DNA of 64,000 nucleotides, taken from the NCBI RefSeq assembly GCF_001476285.1, contig NZ_LDRU01000020.1, forward strand, positions 62,001 to 126,000, read 5' to 3'. Source of the stretch: Microbacterium testaceum. Its GTDB lineage: Bacteria; Actinomycetota; Actinomycetes; Actinomycetales; Microbacteriaceae. The notes beneath the pieces were generated by a model. The model saw only the letters and a list, made by a program, of their open reading frames with translations, ran no database searches and was not told the DNA's origin. Numbering within the stretch: the first letter of the stretch is position 1; the number at the start of each line of letters is the position of its first letter. The position numbers and the translations under genes were made by a program. Below, piece after piece: positions 33,995 through 46,773 of this stretch.

Positions 33995-36448
33995 TCAGCG
34001 GACGACGGTGCCGATCGCGGCGATCGCGGCGTCGAGAGGCTGACCCGACGCGTCGCGCTTGGCGCCCGCCTCGGGGAGCGTCCGAACGGACCCGTCGGCT
34101 CCCACCGCACGCGGCTCGCTGCCGACCCAGGCGAGAACCAGCGCGTCCTCCCCGCGGAGCAACCGCTGCGCGCGCACGCCGCCGGTGGCACGACCCTTCG
34201 CGGGGAACTCGCTGAAAGCCGACACCTTGGCACTGCCGGCGTCGGTTCCGGGCAGTGCCGCCGACGAGCCGGCGATCGTCACCACGACGGCGTCGAAGGC
34301 CGAGGCCCCCACGACCGCGAACGCGATCACGCGCGCACCGTCTGAGAGACGGATGCCGGCCATGCCGCCGGCCGAGCGTCCCTGCGGCCGCACGGACGAG
34401 GCGTCGAAGCGCAGCAGCTGAGCGTCGCTGGCCACGAACACCAGTTCGGCGTTGTCGCCCGCGAGAGCCGCGCCGACCACCCGGTCCCCGTCGCGGAGCC
34501 CGATGATCTCCATCTCGTCCTTCGCGCCGATCTCCCTCGCGGCGACCCTCTTCACGACCCCCTGCGCGGTGCCGAGGGCGATGATCGCCTGATCGCCGAG
34601 CGGGACGAGCGCGACGACCTCTTCGCCCTTGCCGAGGGTCAGGTACTGACCCACCTTCGTACCCGCGGCCACCTGCACCGAGTTTGCGGGCACCGAGGGC
34701 AGGTCGACCGGCGAGAAGCGCACGAGACGGCCTGCCGAGGTCACCGCCCCGATGTCTCCGCGCGTGGTCGTGTCGACCGACGAGCGGATCGCGTCGTGCT
34801 TCGAGCGGCGCGTCGGAGCGACCACACCCCCGCCTGGTGCGTCGGCGACCAGTTCGGCGCGCACCATGCGCCCGGTGGCCGAGAGGTACACGCGGCACGG
34901 GGCGTCGGCGATCTGCAGGTCCGCCGCAGCAGCTGCCTTCGTGGAGCGCGGTTGCACCGGCCCGCCGTTCAGCAGCATGGTGCGCCGCGGGGTGCCGTAC
35001 GCCTCTGCGGCGGCATCCAGCTCCCGCGCCACCTGCTGGCGCAGCAGCGTCTCGCTGCCCAGCAGCTCGACGAGCTCGGCGATCTCGGCGTTCAACTGGT
35101 CGCGCTCGGCCTCGAGCTCGATGCGCGAGAACTTCGTGAGGCGCCGCAGGCGCAGCTCGAGGATGTACTCGGCCTGGGGGTGCGAGAGGTCGAACACCTC
35201 TTGCAGACGCGTGCGCGCCGCCTCGCCGTCATCGGACGAGCGGATGACCTGGATGACCTCGTCGATGTCGAGGATCGCGATGAGCAGGCCCTCGACGAGA
35301 TGCAGGCGCTCACGCTTGCGCGCCAGGCGGTACTCGCTGCGCCGCGTGACGACGCGGATGCGGTGGTCGAGGTACACACGCAGCAGGTCGCGAAGCCCGA
35401 GCGTCTGCGGTTGCCCGTCGACGAGGGCGACGTTGTTGATGCCGAACGAGTCCTCGAGCGGGGTCAGGCGGTAGAGGTGCTCGAGCACGGCCTTCGGGTC
35501 GAACCCGGTCTTGATGCCGATGACGAGGCGCAGACCGTGGTGACGGTCGGACAGGTCGGTGACGTCGGCGATGCCCATCAGCTTCTTGGCTTGAACGGCA
35601 TCCTTGATCTTCTCGATGACGCGCTCGGCTCCGACGAGGTAGGGCAGCTCGGTGATGACGATGCCGGTGCGGCGCGGGCCGAGCGACTCGATCGAGGCCT
35701 TCGCCCGCGTCCGGAAGGTGCCGCGACCGCTGGTGTAGGCGTCTTTGATCCCGTCGAGGCCGACGATGATGCCGCCCGAGGGGAGGTCGGGGCCCGGGAC
35801 GAACTCCATGAGCTCCTCGACCGTGGCATCCGGATTCTGCAGCAGGTGCGTCGCCGCGCCCACCACTTCGATCAGGTTGTGCGGCGCCATGTTCGTGGCC
35901 ATGCCGACCGCGATACCGGTCGCGCCGTTGACCAGCAGGTTGGGAAATGCCGCCGGCAACACCTCGGGCTGCTGGAACTGTCCGTCGTAGTTGGGGATGA
36001 AGTCGACGACGTCTTCGTCGAGGTTCTCGGTCAACGCGAGGGCCGGGGGAGCAAGTCGGGCCTCGGTGTAGCGCGAGGCCGCGGGGCCGTCGTCGAGCGA
36101 GCCGAAGTTGCCGTGTCCGTCGACGAGCGGCACCCGCAGCGTGAAGTGCTGCGCGAGACGCACGAGCGCGTCGTAGATGGGGGCGTCGCCGTGCGGGTGG
36201 AGCTTTCCCATCACCTCGCCGACGACACGGGCGCTCTTGACGTGCCCCCGATCGGGCCGCAGACCCATCTCGGCCATCTGGTAGAGGATGCGGCGCTGCA
36301 CCGGCTTCAGACCGTCGCGGGCATCGGGAAGAGCGCGCGAGTAGATCACCGAGTAGGCGTACTCGAGGAACGACCCCTGCATCTCGGCGGAGACATCGAC
36401 ATTCTCGATGCGCTCGGACACGGGGGAGGAAGAACGGGAATCGGGCAT
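33995..36448 (-). CDS. parC: DNA topoisomerase IV/gyrase subunit A
   Basis: The protein has about 817 residues. The breakage-reunion domain has [20 protein letters not shown]-type sequence (here [20 protein letters not shown]), the active-site Tyr in [10 protein letters not shown], and the quinolone-binding loop [17 protein letters not shown], with Ala where many GyrA proteins have Ser. The C-terminal domain has six beta-pinwheel-like repeats rich in GG and VV. It cuts and passes DNA together with the B subunit coded convergently at 31639-33708. The start is an ATG at 36448; a GTG at 36478 is another option. Confidence 0.9.
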   Translation of the reverse strand: MPDSRSSSPVSERIENVDVSAEMQGSFLEYAYSVIYSRALPDARDGLKPVQRRILYQMAEMGLRPDRGHVKSARVVGEVMGKLHPHGDAPIYDALVRLAQHFTLRVPLVDGHGNFGSLDDGPAASRYTEARLAPPALALTENLDEDVVDFIPNYDGQFQQPEVLPAAFPNLLVNGATGIAVGMATNMAPHNLIEVVGAATHLLQNPDATVEELMEFVPGPDLPSGGIIVGLDGIKDAYTSGRGTFRTRAKASIESLGPRRTGIVITELPYLVGAERVIEKIKDAVQAKKLMGIADVTDLSDRHHGLRLVIGIKTGFDPKAVLEHLYRLTPLEDSFGINNVALVDGQPQTLGLRDLLRVYLDHRIRVVTRRSEYRLARKRERLHLVEGLLIAILDIDEVIQVIRSSDDGEAARTRLQEVFDLSHPQAEYILELRLRRLTKFSRIELEAERDQLNAEIAELVELLGSETLLRQQVARELDAAAEAYGTPRRTMLLNGGPVQPRSTKAAAAADLQIADAPCRVYLSATGRMVRAELVADAPGGGVVAPTRRSKHDAIRSSVDTTTRGDIGAVTSAGRLVRFSPVDLPSVPANSVQVAAGTKVGQYLTLGKGEEVVALVPLGDQAIIALGTAQGVVKRVAAREIGAKDEMEIIGLRDGDRVVGAALAGDNAELVFVASDAQLLRFDASSVRPQGRSAGGMAGIRLSDGARVIAFAVVGASAFDAVVVTIAGSSAALPGTDAGSAKVSAFSEFPAKGRATGGVRAQRLLRGEDALVLAWVGSEPRAVGADGSVRTLPEAGAKRDASGQPLDAAIAAIGTVVR

Positions 36449-36519
36449 GGATGCGGCCTCGGGTCGGGCGGGCGTCACGTCAGGACGGGGATCGGGAGCC
36501 GTGTGGAAGACTTGCTCCG

Positions 36520-37647
36520 ATGTCTCTCAGCCTACCGGCGGACCCGCCGCGTTCCCGGAGCCTCACCGGTGTGGTGGAGCAGTCGATCGCCGCCCTCGAG
36601 GGACGCTCGGACTGGTTCGCCCCCGCGCGCAGCGCGGTCGTCTTCGTCGTCGACGGTCTCGGCGCCCACAACCTCGCCGCCCGGCGGGGGCACGCGCGCT
36701 TCCTCGGTTCGACGGGGGGTCGCCGCGACGTCGCGCGCACGGTCTTCCCCTCCACGACGGCGGCGGCCCTGACGAGCCTGCTCACCGGCACCGACCCGGG
36801 CACGCATGGGATCGTCGGGTATCGCGCCCGCATCCCCGGCACCGACGTCGCGCCGAACCAACTGCACGGCTGGGAGACCGACGGCCTCGACCCGAGAACC
36901 TGGCAGCGCAGCGAGCCGCTGTTCGAACGCGAGGTCGCGAGCGGTCGGCCGTGCTTCGTCGTCTCCCGACCGGAGTACACGCGGACGGGATTCACCGCGG
37001 CCACCCTCCGCGGGGCCGAGTTCGTCGCGTCGAACGACCTCGCCGAGCGTGCCGCGACGGCGGCCGATCTGGCGGCGCGCCACCCCGGTGCGCTGGTCTA
37101 CCTCTATGCGCCGGAGCTCGACACCGCCGGACACCGCGACGGCACCGAGTCCGATCGCTGGATCACCGCGCTCGAGCGCGTCGACGCCGCGGCCCAGCTG
37201 CTCGCCTCCACCGCCGATGCGACCACCGGCATCCTGATCACCGCCGATCACGGAATGGTCGACGTCCCCGCCCGTCGACACGTGCTCCTCGGCGACGGCG
37301 ACCCGCTGGTCGACGGGGTCGCCCTCCTCGGCGGCGAACCGCGGATGTTGCACCTCTACGCGGAGCCCGGGCGAGCGGATGCCGTGGCCACGGCGTGGCG
37401 AGAGCGCGAGCACGCGCGGGCCTGGGTGCTCACCCGTGACGAGGCGATCGCGGCGGGCCTTTTCGGCACCGTGGCGGATGACGTCCGCGAGCGGATCGGC
37501 GACGTCGTCGTCGCCGCGCGAGGGCGCTACGCGTACTACGACGACCGCGAGACCGACAAACGCCCGCAGAGCATGGTCGGGCAGCACGGATCCCTCACCG
37601 ACGAGGAGCGGACGGTCCCGCTCCTGCGCCTCGGCGCGTTCGCCTGA
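36520..37647 (+). CDS. Alkaline phosphatase superfamily phosphodiesterase
   Basis: The protein has 375 residues. It has metal-binding Asp in [12 protein letters not shown], the nucleophile Thr/Ser in [16 protein letters not shown], a conserved [10 protein letters not shown], and the C-terminal [10 protein letters not shown] with the Asp-His metal ligands. This is the pattern of type I phosphodiesterase/nucleotide pyrophosphatases. There is no signal peptide, so it acts inside the cell. The start is the ATG at 36520; the frame continues upstream without homology. It lies convergent to sepH, with six bases between stops. Confidence 0.92.
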   Translation: MSLSLPADPPRSRSLTGVVEQSIAALEGRSDWFAPARSAVVFVVDGLGAHNLAARRGHARFLGSTGGRRDVARTVFPSTTAAALTSLLTGTDPGTHGIVGYRARIPGTDVAPNQLHGWETDGLDPRTWQRSEPLFEREVASGRPCFVVSRPEYTRTGFTAATLRGAEFVASNDLAERAATAADLAARHPGALVYLYAPELDTAGHRDGTESDRWITALERVDAAAQLLASTADATTGILITADHGMVDVPARRHVLLGDGDPLVDGVALLGGEPRMLHLYAEPGRADAVATAWREREHARAWVLTRDEAIAAGLFGTVADDVRERIGDVVVAARGRYAYYDDRETDKRPQSMVGQHGSLTDEERTVPLLRLGAFA

Positions 37648-37653
37648 GCCCGC

Positions 37654-38709
37654 TCAGCTCTCGTCGGAGCGCGCCCCGAACACGATCTCGTCCCACGAGG
37701 GCATCGACGGGCGGCCCTTGGCCCGGCGACCCGCGTCGTTGCCCGACGCCGCGGGGCCGGACGAGGAGGCGTTCTCGGGCTCGGGCGCCGGCTCGACGGC
37801 CGGGTCGCTGTAGCCCGGTTCGACGGCGTCGAAGAGCGCGACCGGTGCGCCCACAGGGCGCGGGGCCGGGGCCTCGGGCGCGGTGGTTCCGGGCAGCGGC
37901 TCGCGCTGGCCGCGCCGACGGCGGAGAGCCTCGAGAAGGTCGGCGGTCTCCGACGATGTCACCGGCACATCGGGCGCGCGCTTGATCGCCGCCGCCTGTA
38001 CGGCTGCCGCCACGGGTCCGGTGGCCTCGACGCCCGGCTCGTCTTCGATGTCGATCTTGCGCGGGCCGAACGACCCGCTGTCGAAGCGCGACTCGTCCTT
38101 GGGGAGCGGGCTGTCCAGGGCGCGCAGTCGTGGGATGAGGCCCTCGGGAAGCGACCCCTGGCGTGACAGCTGGATCGCGTCGGCGTTCTGAGGCGAGAGC
38201 GTGCTGCGGCGGGGGTCGAAGCTCCAGCGGGCATCGTGATCGATGCCGTTCGCCGTGAACTCGAGCTTGACCATCCAGCCGGACGATTCCTTCCAGCTGG
38301 TCCAGCGTTCCGCGGAAGCGCCGGCCTCACCGAGCTTCGCGCGCACGGCGGTGCCGAAGGTGATGGGGGAGTCGTGTTCGAGAGCGCCCCCGAGAAGCAC
38401 GGGCACGGCCAGCGCCTGGGCGACGACATGCTCGCGCTCGGCCAGCACCGGACCCTCGAACCGCTCCACGTCCTCGACGCGGGCGTTCAGCAGGGTCGCG
38501 ACCTCACGGGCGGTGAGGCCGGAGCGGATGTGCGCCTGGATCTCGCGCGGGCTGGGGCGGGGTCCACGATCGTCGTCTTCACGGTCGCGACGGGCCCGAC
38601 GCGCTTGCACGCGCATCACCTCGTCGAGGGCGAGAGCGAATCGTTCACCCGATTCGGTCGCGACGACGAGGACGTCATCTTCGGTTCCGATGACTTTGAG
38701 CTGCTCCAT
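37654..38709 (-). CDS. sepH: Septation protein SepH
   Basis: The protein has 351 residues. The N-terminus MEQLKVIGTEDDVLVVATESGERF is the DUF3071 opening of SepH, followed by a helix-turn-helix SPREIQAHIRSGLTAREVATLLN, then a long Pro/Ala/Glu-rich region and a conserved C-terminal PSWDEIVFGARSDES. SepH helps FtsZ assembly and cell division in actinobacteria. I chose the Met at 38709; a GGAGGGG site lies seven to fourteen bases upstream. The gene is divergent from DUF4193 with 221 bases between. Confidence 0.95.
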   Translation of the reverse strand: MEQLKVIGTEDDVLVVATESGERFALALDEVMRVQARRARRDREDDDRGPRPSPREIQAHIRSGLTAREVATLLNARVEDVERFEGPVLAEREHVVAQALAVPVLLGGALEHDSPITFGTAVRAKLGEAGASAERWTSWKESSGWMVKLEFTANGIDHDARWSFDPRRSTLSPQNADAIQLSRQGSLPEGLIPRLRALDSPLPKDESRFDSGSFGPRKIDIEDEPGVEATGPVAAAVQAAAIKRAPDVPVTSSETADLLEALRRRRGQREPLPGTTAPEAPAPRPVGAPVALFDAVEPGYSDPAVEPAPEPENASSSGPAASGNDAGRRAKGRPSMPSWDEIVFGARSDES

Positions 38710-38834
38710 GCGAAACACCCCTCCGATCTGCGGTCGACGCCCATGCTGACACGGCCGTTCCCCGGTTCCGGGAATATCGCGGGCGCGCCGCGAGTTTCAC
38801 GCCTCGCCCGAAACGCAACCCGCCTCGCGAGCAT

Positions 38835-38863
38835 TTGCTTATCGAGGTCGGGTCATGCAAACT
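38835..38863 (+). promoter_or_regulatory. Putative promoter of DUF4193
   Basis: -35 TTGCTT at 38835-38840, 17 bases, -10 CAAACT at 38858-38863. It would start about 60 bases before the DUF4193 ATG. The match to consensus is moderate. Confidence 0.4.
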
Positions 38864-38930
38864 ATGGCCGCCCGATCGGGTACCCGACGGCGCACAGCAC
38901 CACAATCACCGGAAGTAGAGACCAGCACGC

Positions 38931-39224
38931 ATGGCCACCGATTACGACGCACCGCGCAAGACCGAGGACGACAGCGAGTCGATCGAGGCCCTCAAGGAGC
39001 GCGTGCCTGACAAGACGTCGGGATCGATCGACAACGAGGATGCCGACAACCCCTCGGGCTTCGAACTCCCCGGGGCCGATCTGTCCGACATCGAACTCGA
39101 CGTCGTCGTCCTCCCGCCGCAGGAAGACGAGTTCACGTGCATGAACTGCTTCCTCGTCAAGCACCGCTCGCAGATCGACCACGAGAGCGGCAACGGCTTC
39201 ATCTGCGCGGAGTGCGCAGCCTGA
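38931..39224 (+). CDS. DUF4193 domain-containing protein
   Basis: The protein has 97 residues. It opens [14 protein letters not shown] and is acidic, with one zinc ribbon near the C-terminus: [14 protein letters not shown] and FICAECAA, i.e. two CxxC pairs. This order is typical of DUF4193, found next to sepH and dut in many actinobacteria. Its last 26 bases overlap the 3' end of the convergent DUF3093 gene. The function is unknown. Confidence 0.95.
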   Translation: MATDYDAPRKTEDDSESIEALKERVPDKTSGSIDNEDADNPSGFELPGADLSDIELDVVVLPPQEDEFTCMNCFLVKHRSQIDHESGNGFICAECAA

Positions 39225-39690
39225 GCTGAGCACGCTGGATCGCCGCAACGAGGCGATCCGGCGTCCGGGTGGACACCACCCACGAAGGAGTCGGATCCTC
39301 GGGGTCGGTCACGGGAACCGTGACGACCCCGTCGATGCCGCCCCGGATCACATGCCACGCCCGATGGTCGAGACCACTCCCTCGGGCCGTGCGAGCGGCG
39401 TCGCCCTCGACGCCGAACGGCTCTCCGAGCAGCTCGACGGGGATGTGCGCACGGCCGGCGTGCAGCTCGCCCTCGCGGATCTCGACGACAGGGGAGATCG
39501 CCAGGAGGCCGACCACGATCGCGACCGACACGACCAGCCCGATGAAAAGGGCGAGGGTCGTGTTCAGAGGCGAGAAGACGACGGCGGCCATGGGGCCGCA
39601 GACGGCCGCGGCGACCAGCGCCCACAGCGACGGGCTGAGGCGCTCTCGGTACTCGACTCCGGTGCGGATGCCGCACCCCCTCTTCTGCAT
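39199..39690 (-). CDS. DUF3093 membrane protein
   Basis: The protein has 163 residues: a short N-terminus with [10 protein letters not shown], two membrane segments (about residues 20-36 and 43-65), then a soluble domain with [17 protein letters not shown] and a terminal [23 protein letters not shown]. This is the DUF3093 pattern. The ATG at 39690 lies at the edge of the dut promoter (TACCCT at 39691-39696). It overlaps the DUF4193 gene tail to tail. The function is unknown. Confidence 0.92.
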   Translation of the reverse strand: MQKRGCGIRTGVEYRERLSPSLWALVAAAVCGPMAAVVFSPLNTTLALFIGLVVSVAIVVGLLAISPVVEIREGELHAGRAHIPVELLGEPFGVEGDAARTARGSGLDHRAWHVIRGGIDGVVTVPVTDPEDPTPSWVVSTRTPDRLVAAIQRAQLRLRTPRR

Positions 39691-39702
39691 TACCCTCGTG
39701 GG

Positions 39703-40158
39703 GTGACCGAAACGGTGGATGTCCTCATTGTCGCATCCGAGCCTCCGGTCTTCGCCCACCCGGGCGACGCCGGAGCCGACCTGACCTCCGCGGAGGCCCT
39801 GCGTCTCGAACCCGGTCGACGCGCGCTCGTGTCCACCGGGGTCCGCATCGCGCTGCCCGAGGGTTACGCTGCGTTCGTCGTCCCGCGCAGCGGACTGGCC
39901 GCCAAGCACGGCATCACGATCGTCAACTCTCCGGGGACGATCGATGCGGGCTATCGCGGCGAGATCAAGGTCGCCCTCCTCAACACAGACCTCGACGAGG
40001 CCTACGACATCTCCGTGGGCGACCGCATCGCCCAGCTCATCGTGATGCCCGTCCCGCCCGTGCGCTTCGTCCCCGTCGACGACCTGCCCGACAGTGTGCG
40101 CGGCGAGGGCGGATTCGGATCGAGCGGATACCAGAACCTTCAAGGGAGCACCCGATGA
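39703..40158 (+). CDS. dut: dUTP diphosphatase
   Basis: The protein has 151 residues with all five dUTPase motifs: DAGADLTS (1), [12 protein letters not shown] (2), [14 protein letters not shown] (3), [13 protein letters not shown] (4) and GEGGFGSSG (5). It hydrolyses dUTP to dUMP as a trimer. The GTG start follows the TACCCT -10 box by six bases, a leaderless design. The stop overlaps the DUF3710 gene by four bases. Confidence 0.96.
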   Translation: MTETVDVLIVASEPPVFAHPGDAGADLTSAEALRLEPGRRALVSTGVRIALPEGYAAFVVPRSGLAAKHGITIVNSPGTIDAGYRGEIKVALLNTDLDEAYDISVGDRIAQLIVMPVPPVRFVPVDDLPDSVRGEGGFGSSGYQNLQGSTR

Positions 40159-40784
40159 CCGACGACGCTCAGCCCACCTCCGAAACCGACGACGCCGCCC
40201 TCGAGGTGGCGATCTCCGCGAAAAGCGCTCCCGCTGATCGCGAAAGCAGCGGGCCGTTCGACGAGGCGGAGGCGAACCCGGTTCGCCCGTACATCGATCT
40301 CGGCGGCATCAAGATCCTTCCGCGCGAAGGCCTGAACCTCCGGCTCGAGGTCGAGGAGCAGACGAAGCGGATCGTGGCCGTCGGCCTCGATTACGCCGAC
40401 TCCACCCTCCAGGTGCAGCCGTTCGCCGCTCCCCGCACGAGCGGGCTGTGGGGCGAGACTCGCGAACAGATCCGTCAGCAGGTCAAGCAGCAGGGCGGTC
40501 GCGTCGAGGAGCGCGAGGGCCCTCTGGGTCCCGAACTGCTCGCCGAGGTCCCGGTCATGGGTGGCGCCGAGGGGGCGGGCAAGCGCCTCGCGCGCTTCGT
40601 CGGCGTCGACGGTCCGCGGTGGTTCCTGCGCGGCGTCATCGGGGGAGCGGCCACGACCGACGTCGAAGCCGCGGCGGCTGTCGAAGATCTCTACCGATCG
40701 ATCGTCGTGGTGCGGGGCGGTTCGCCCATGCCGCCGCGCGACCTGATTCCCCTCCGGATGCCGGCGACCCCCGGCACGGCATGA
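40155..40784 (+). CDS. DUF3710 domain-containing protein
   Basis: The protein has 209 residues. After an acidic, low-complexity N-terminus it has [22 protein letters not shown] and the core [22 protein letters not shown], followed by [17 protein letters not shown]: the DUF3710 pattern. It overlaps dut and DUF3159 by four bases each, so dut-DUF3710-DUF3159 is one coupled operon, an order shared widely in actinobacteria. The function is unknown. Confidence 0.95.
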   Translation: MTDDAQPTSETDDAALEVAISAKSAPADRESSGPFDEAEANPVRPYIDLGGIKILPREGLNLRLEVEEQTKRIVAVGLDYADSTLQVQPFAAPRTSGLWGETREQIRQQVKQQGGRVEEREGPLGPELLAEVPVMGGAEGAGKRLARFVGVDGPRWFLRGVIGGAATTDVEAAAAVEDLYRSIVVVRGGSPMPPRDLIPLRMPATPGTA

Positions 40785-41548
40785 GCGACGACGCGGCACG
40801 CCCGACGCGCGAGGGCGAGAACGTTCCCCTCGAACCGCCCGCCGCGGCCGACAGCCTGAGCGCTGCGCTCGGCAACGCGGCTCGACGCGCGGGCCTGGAT
40901 CCGTCTGCTCACGCGTCGACCGGCTCGGCCGTGTGGTCGGCGATGGGCGGGTGGCGCGGCATCCTGGAATCGGTCCTGCCGTCGCTGGCGTTCGTCGTGC
41001 TCTTCACGGTCACCATCGATCCGACGACGGGGCAGGGGAACCTGTGGCTCAGCCTCGGCGTGTCGGTGGGCATCGCCCTCGTCTTCACGATCGCGCGACT
41101 GATCGCGAAGTCCCCGCCGAGCGCCGCCATCGGGGGCCTGCTCGCGACCGTGGCGGCGGCAGTCCTCGCGCTCGTCACGGGCCGGGGCCAGGACAACTTC
41201 GTGTTCGGGTTCTTCACGAACGGCGCGTACGGCACCGCGTTCCTGGTCTCCGCCCTGGTGGGCTGGCCGCTGATCGGTCTGGCGGCGGGCTACCTGACGG
41301 GGGAGGGCACCAGCTGGCGCGCCGACCGTCGCAAACGCCGGACTTACGTGTGGCTGTCCGTCGCCTGGGCCGCCCTGTTCGCGGCGCGCCTGATCGTGCA
41401 GCTGCCGCTGTACTTCGCCGGCGACGTCGTGGCGCTCGGCACGCTCAAGATCGTGATGGGCCTTCCGCTGTTCGCGCCGATGCTCGCCGTGACCTGGCTC
41501 ACGGTCCGCGCCCTGGGACCTGCTCGCTCCGTTGCGCGCGAAGACTGA
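40781..41548 (+). CDS. DUF3159 membrane protein
   Basis: The protein has 255 residues. After a 50-residue soluble start it has about five membrane segments, at roughly residues 66-82, 90-106, 118-134, 150-168 and 195-235. Motifs such as MGGWRGILESVLPSLAFVV and LPLYFAGDVVALGTLKIVMG match DUF3159. Last gene of the dut operon. It ends four bases before the large palindrome upstream of acnA. The function is unknown. Confidence 0.94.
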   Translation: MSDDAARPTREGENVPLEPPAAADSLSAALGNAARRAGLDPSAHASTGSAVWSAMGGWRGILESVLPSLAFVVLFTVTIDPTTGQGNLWLSLGVSVGIALVFTIARLIAKSPPSAAIGGLLATVAAAVLALVTGRGQDNFVFGFFTNGAYGTAFLVSALVGWPLIGLAAGYLTGEGTSWRADRRKRRTYVWLSVAWAALFAARLIVQLPLYFAGDVVALGTLKIVMGLPLFAPMLAVTWLTVRALGPARSVARED

Positions 41549-41551
41549 TAC

Positions 41552-41575
41552 ATTTATCTTGATATCAAGATAAAT
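41552..41575. promoter_or_regulatory. Perfect 24-base palindrome upstream of acnA
   Basis: The left arm is ATTTATCTTGAT and the right arm ATCAAGATAAAT, a perfect AT-rich palindrome in GC-rich DNA. It lies 110-133 bases upstream of the acnA start and overlaps a possible -10 (TATCTT at 41556, 17 bases after TTGCGC). It looks like the operator of a dimeric regulator; I cannot name the regulator from sequence. Confidence 0.8.
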
Positions 41576-41684
41576 ACCCGTCTTCAGCGCGGTTAGGTCG
41601 GCCTTCCTGGCAGCGACCGAGCGGCGCGGGGAAGATGGGATTCGCGGGCTGACGCCTGCGCATTCGCCGACGAAGGAGACGATC

Positions 41685-44525
<2,841 letters not shown>

Positions 44526-44544
44526 CCCACCGCGCGCCGGCCAG

Positions 44545-44580
44545 GAGCGCCCACCCCGATCCTTCGGGGTGGGCGCTCTT
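44545..44580 (+). terminator. Terminator after acnA
   Basis: GAGCGCCCACCCCGA and TCGGGGTGGGCGCTC form a strong stem with a TCCT loop, followed by TT. It starts 20 bases after the acnA stop. Confidence 0.9.
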
Positions 44581-44760
44581 CGCATCCATCGGGCTCGGCC
44601 CACGCGAACCGGACCGCGACGACGGCGAACGCCCTCTGTCGCTCATCGTCGAGAGAGCATGCGGACCCGGGACGCAAGCCGTTGCCGGGCCCCGACCAGC
44701 CCCCGAGACTAGAATCGACACGTACGCGCGTCCCCGCGCGCACCGCACGAGAGGAGTCTT

Positions 44761-46710
44761 ATGGCTCTCCTACCCGGCATTCACGGCCCCCGTGACCTCG
44801 ACGGCCTGAGCACCGACGACCTGCGCCAACTGGCCGCGGAGGTCCGCGCTTTCCTCGTCGAGAACGTCTCCCGCACCGGCGGACACCTCGGTCCGAATCT
44901 CGGCGTCGTCGAGCTGACGATCGCCCTCCACAAGGTCTTCGACTCTCCGGCCGATCCGATCATCTTCGACACGGGGCACCAGTCCTACGTGCACAAGATG
45001 CTCACCGGTCGCCAGGACTTCGCGAACCTGCGCTCGCGCGGCGGCCTCGCCGGATACCCGCAGCGAGCCGAGAGCGAACACGACATCGTCGAGTCCTCCC
45101 ACGCCTCCAGCTCGCTCAGCTGGGCCGACGGCGTCTCACGGGCCTTCAGTCGCACGGGGCGCCGCGATCGTCACGTCGTCGCCGTCGTCGGTGACGGTGC
45201 GCTCACGGGTGGCATGACGTGGGAGGCGCTGAACAACATCAGCGACGACAACGATCGCAACCTCGTCATCGTCGTGAACGACAACGGTCGCTCGTACGCG
45301 CCCACCATCGGAGGGATGGCGCGTTACCTCAACCGTGTGCGCACGAATGAGGCCTATCGCACGCTGCACCGCGGCTCCGACACTCTGTTCCGCCGTCTGG
45401 GGCCCGCCGCTCGCGCGGTCTACCGTGGCGTCCGCGGCGGCACCCACGGGTTCCTCTCGCGCTTCACCAACAACGAGGCGCTCTACAGCAACCTCGACAT
45501 CAAGTACCTCGGTCCGATCGACGGGCACGACTTCGAGTCGCTCATCGAGACACTCGAACTCGCCAAGTCCTACGGCGCTCCCGTGATCGTCCACGCGATC
45601 ACCGACAAGGGAAGCGGTTACGCGCCCGCCATGAGCGACGAGGCCGATCAGTTCCACGCTGTGGGCAAGATCGACCCGGTCACCGGTGAGGCCGTGGGCT
45701 CGGGCGGCGGCACGCAGTGGACCGATGTGTTCGCCGAAGAACTCCTCGCCGTCGGTGCCGAGCGAGAGGACGTCATCGCCATGACCGCCGCGATGCTGCG
45801 CCCGACCGGCCTGCAGCAGTTCGCCGAACGCTTCCCGGAGCGGGTGTACGACGTCGGCATCGCCGAGCAGCACGCGGTCGCCTCGGCCGCGGGTCTGGCC
45901 TTCGGCGGCCTGCACCCCGTCGTCGCGATCTACGCCACGTTCATGAACCGGGCGTTCGACCAGGTCATGATGGACGTCGCGCTGCACAGAGCGGGTGTCA
46001 CGTTCGTGCTGGACCGCGCGGGGGTCACGGGCCCCGACGGCCCGAGCCATCACGGCATCTGGGACCTCGCCATGCTGCAGCTCGTCCCCGGCATCCGCAT
46101 CGCCGCGCCGCGCGACGCAACGCGACTGCGCGAGGAGTTCCGCGAGGCCACGGCCATCGAGGACGCGCCGACGGTCGTGCGGTACCCCAAGGGCAAGGTG
46201 AACGCCGACGTCGAGGCGATCGAGCGCTTGCACGACGGTGTCGACGTGCTCAGCCGAGGCTCGAGCCCAGACGTCCTCCTCGTCGGTATCGGCCCGATGG
46301 TGCACCTGGCTCTCGAGGTCGCGGAGCGGCTGAAGGCGCAGGGGATCGGCGCGACCGTCATCGACCCGCGCTGGGCCATTCCCGTGCAGCCGTCGGTCGT
46401 CGACCTCGCGCGCGAGCACCGTCTCGTCATCACCATCGAGGACGGCATCCGTGTCGGCGGAGTGGGCACCCGCGTGCGCCAGGTCCTGCGCGAGGCCGGC
46501 GTCGACACGGCGGTCGACGAGCTCGGCATCCCGGACGAGTTCATCGACCACGCCACGCGCGAGCAGATCCTCGAAGATGCCGGTCTCACGGCATCCAAGA
46601 TCGCCCACGACGTCGTGGCGCAGGTGCTCGGCACCCGCATCCCGATGGCGCGGCAGACGCCCACCGGCTCGATCCCCACGATCGAGGAGTGGGAGAAGTC
46701 CCGGCCCTGA
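44761..46710 (+). CDS. dxs: 1-Deoxy-D-xylulose-5-phosphate synthase
   Basis: The protein has 649 residues. The thiamine-diphosphate motif is GDGALTGGMTWEALNNI with NDN later; the early HxG region is GHQSYVHKMLTGR; the transketolase-like middle domain has DVGIAEQHAVASAAG and DRAGVTGPDGPSHHG. It makes DXP from pyruvate and glyceraldehyde 3-phosphate, the entry to the MEP isoprenoid route. A TAGAAT -10 lies at 44710-44715 and GAGAGGAG before the ATG. Length is normal. Confidence 0.97.
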   Translation: MALLPGIHGPRDLDGLSTDDLRQLAAEVRAFLVENVSRTGGHLGPNLGVVELTIALHKVFDSPADPIIFDTGHQSYVHKMLTGRQDFANLRSRGGLAGYPQRAESEHDIVESSHASSSLSWADGVSRAFSRTGRRDRHVVAVVGDGALTGGMTWEALNNISDDNDRNLVIVVNDNGRSYAPTIGGMARYLNRVRTNEAYRTLHRGSDTLFRRLGPAARAVYRGVRGGTHGFLSRFTNNEALYSNLDIKYLGPIDGHDFESLIETLELAKSYGAPVIVHAITDKGSGYAPAMSDEADQFHAVGKIDPVTGEAVGSGGGTQWTDVFAEELLAVGAEREDVIAMTAAMLRPTGLQQFAERFPERVYDVGIAEQHAVASAAGLAFGGLHPVVAIYATFMNRAFDQVMMDVALHRAGVTFVLDRAGVTGPDGPSHHGIWDLAMLQLVPGIRIAAPRDATRLREEFREATAIEDAPTVVRYPKGKVNADVEAIERLHDGVDVLSRGSSPDVLLVGIGPMVHLALEVAERLKAQGIGATVIDPRWAIPVQPSVVDLAREHRLVITIEDGIRVGGVGTRVRQVLREAGVDTAVDELGIPDEFIDHATREQILEDAGLTASKIAHDVVAQVLGTRIPMARQTPTGSIPTIEEWEKSRP

Positions 46711-46724
46711 AGCCTCTATCGACC

Positions 46725-46761
46725 ACGACGGCGCCGCCCCCTCGGGGACGGCGCCGTCGTC
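46725..46761. terminator. Bidirectional terminator between dxs and fadJ-like gene
   Basis: ACGACGGCGCCG and CGGCGCCGTCGT pair around an inner CCCC/GGGG stem. The two genes converge here. Confidence 0.85.
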
Positions 46762-46773
46762 ATGTGCCGGGCC

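Noticed and set aside
41591-41609. TTAGGTCGGCC... as a DtxR/IdeR box before acnA
   Set aside because: Only the left half matches the consensus; the right half is poor. The nearby perfect palindrome is a much stronger candidate.
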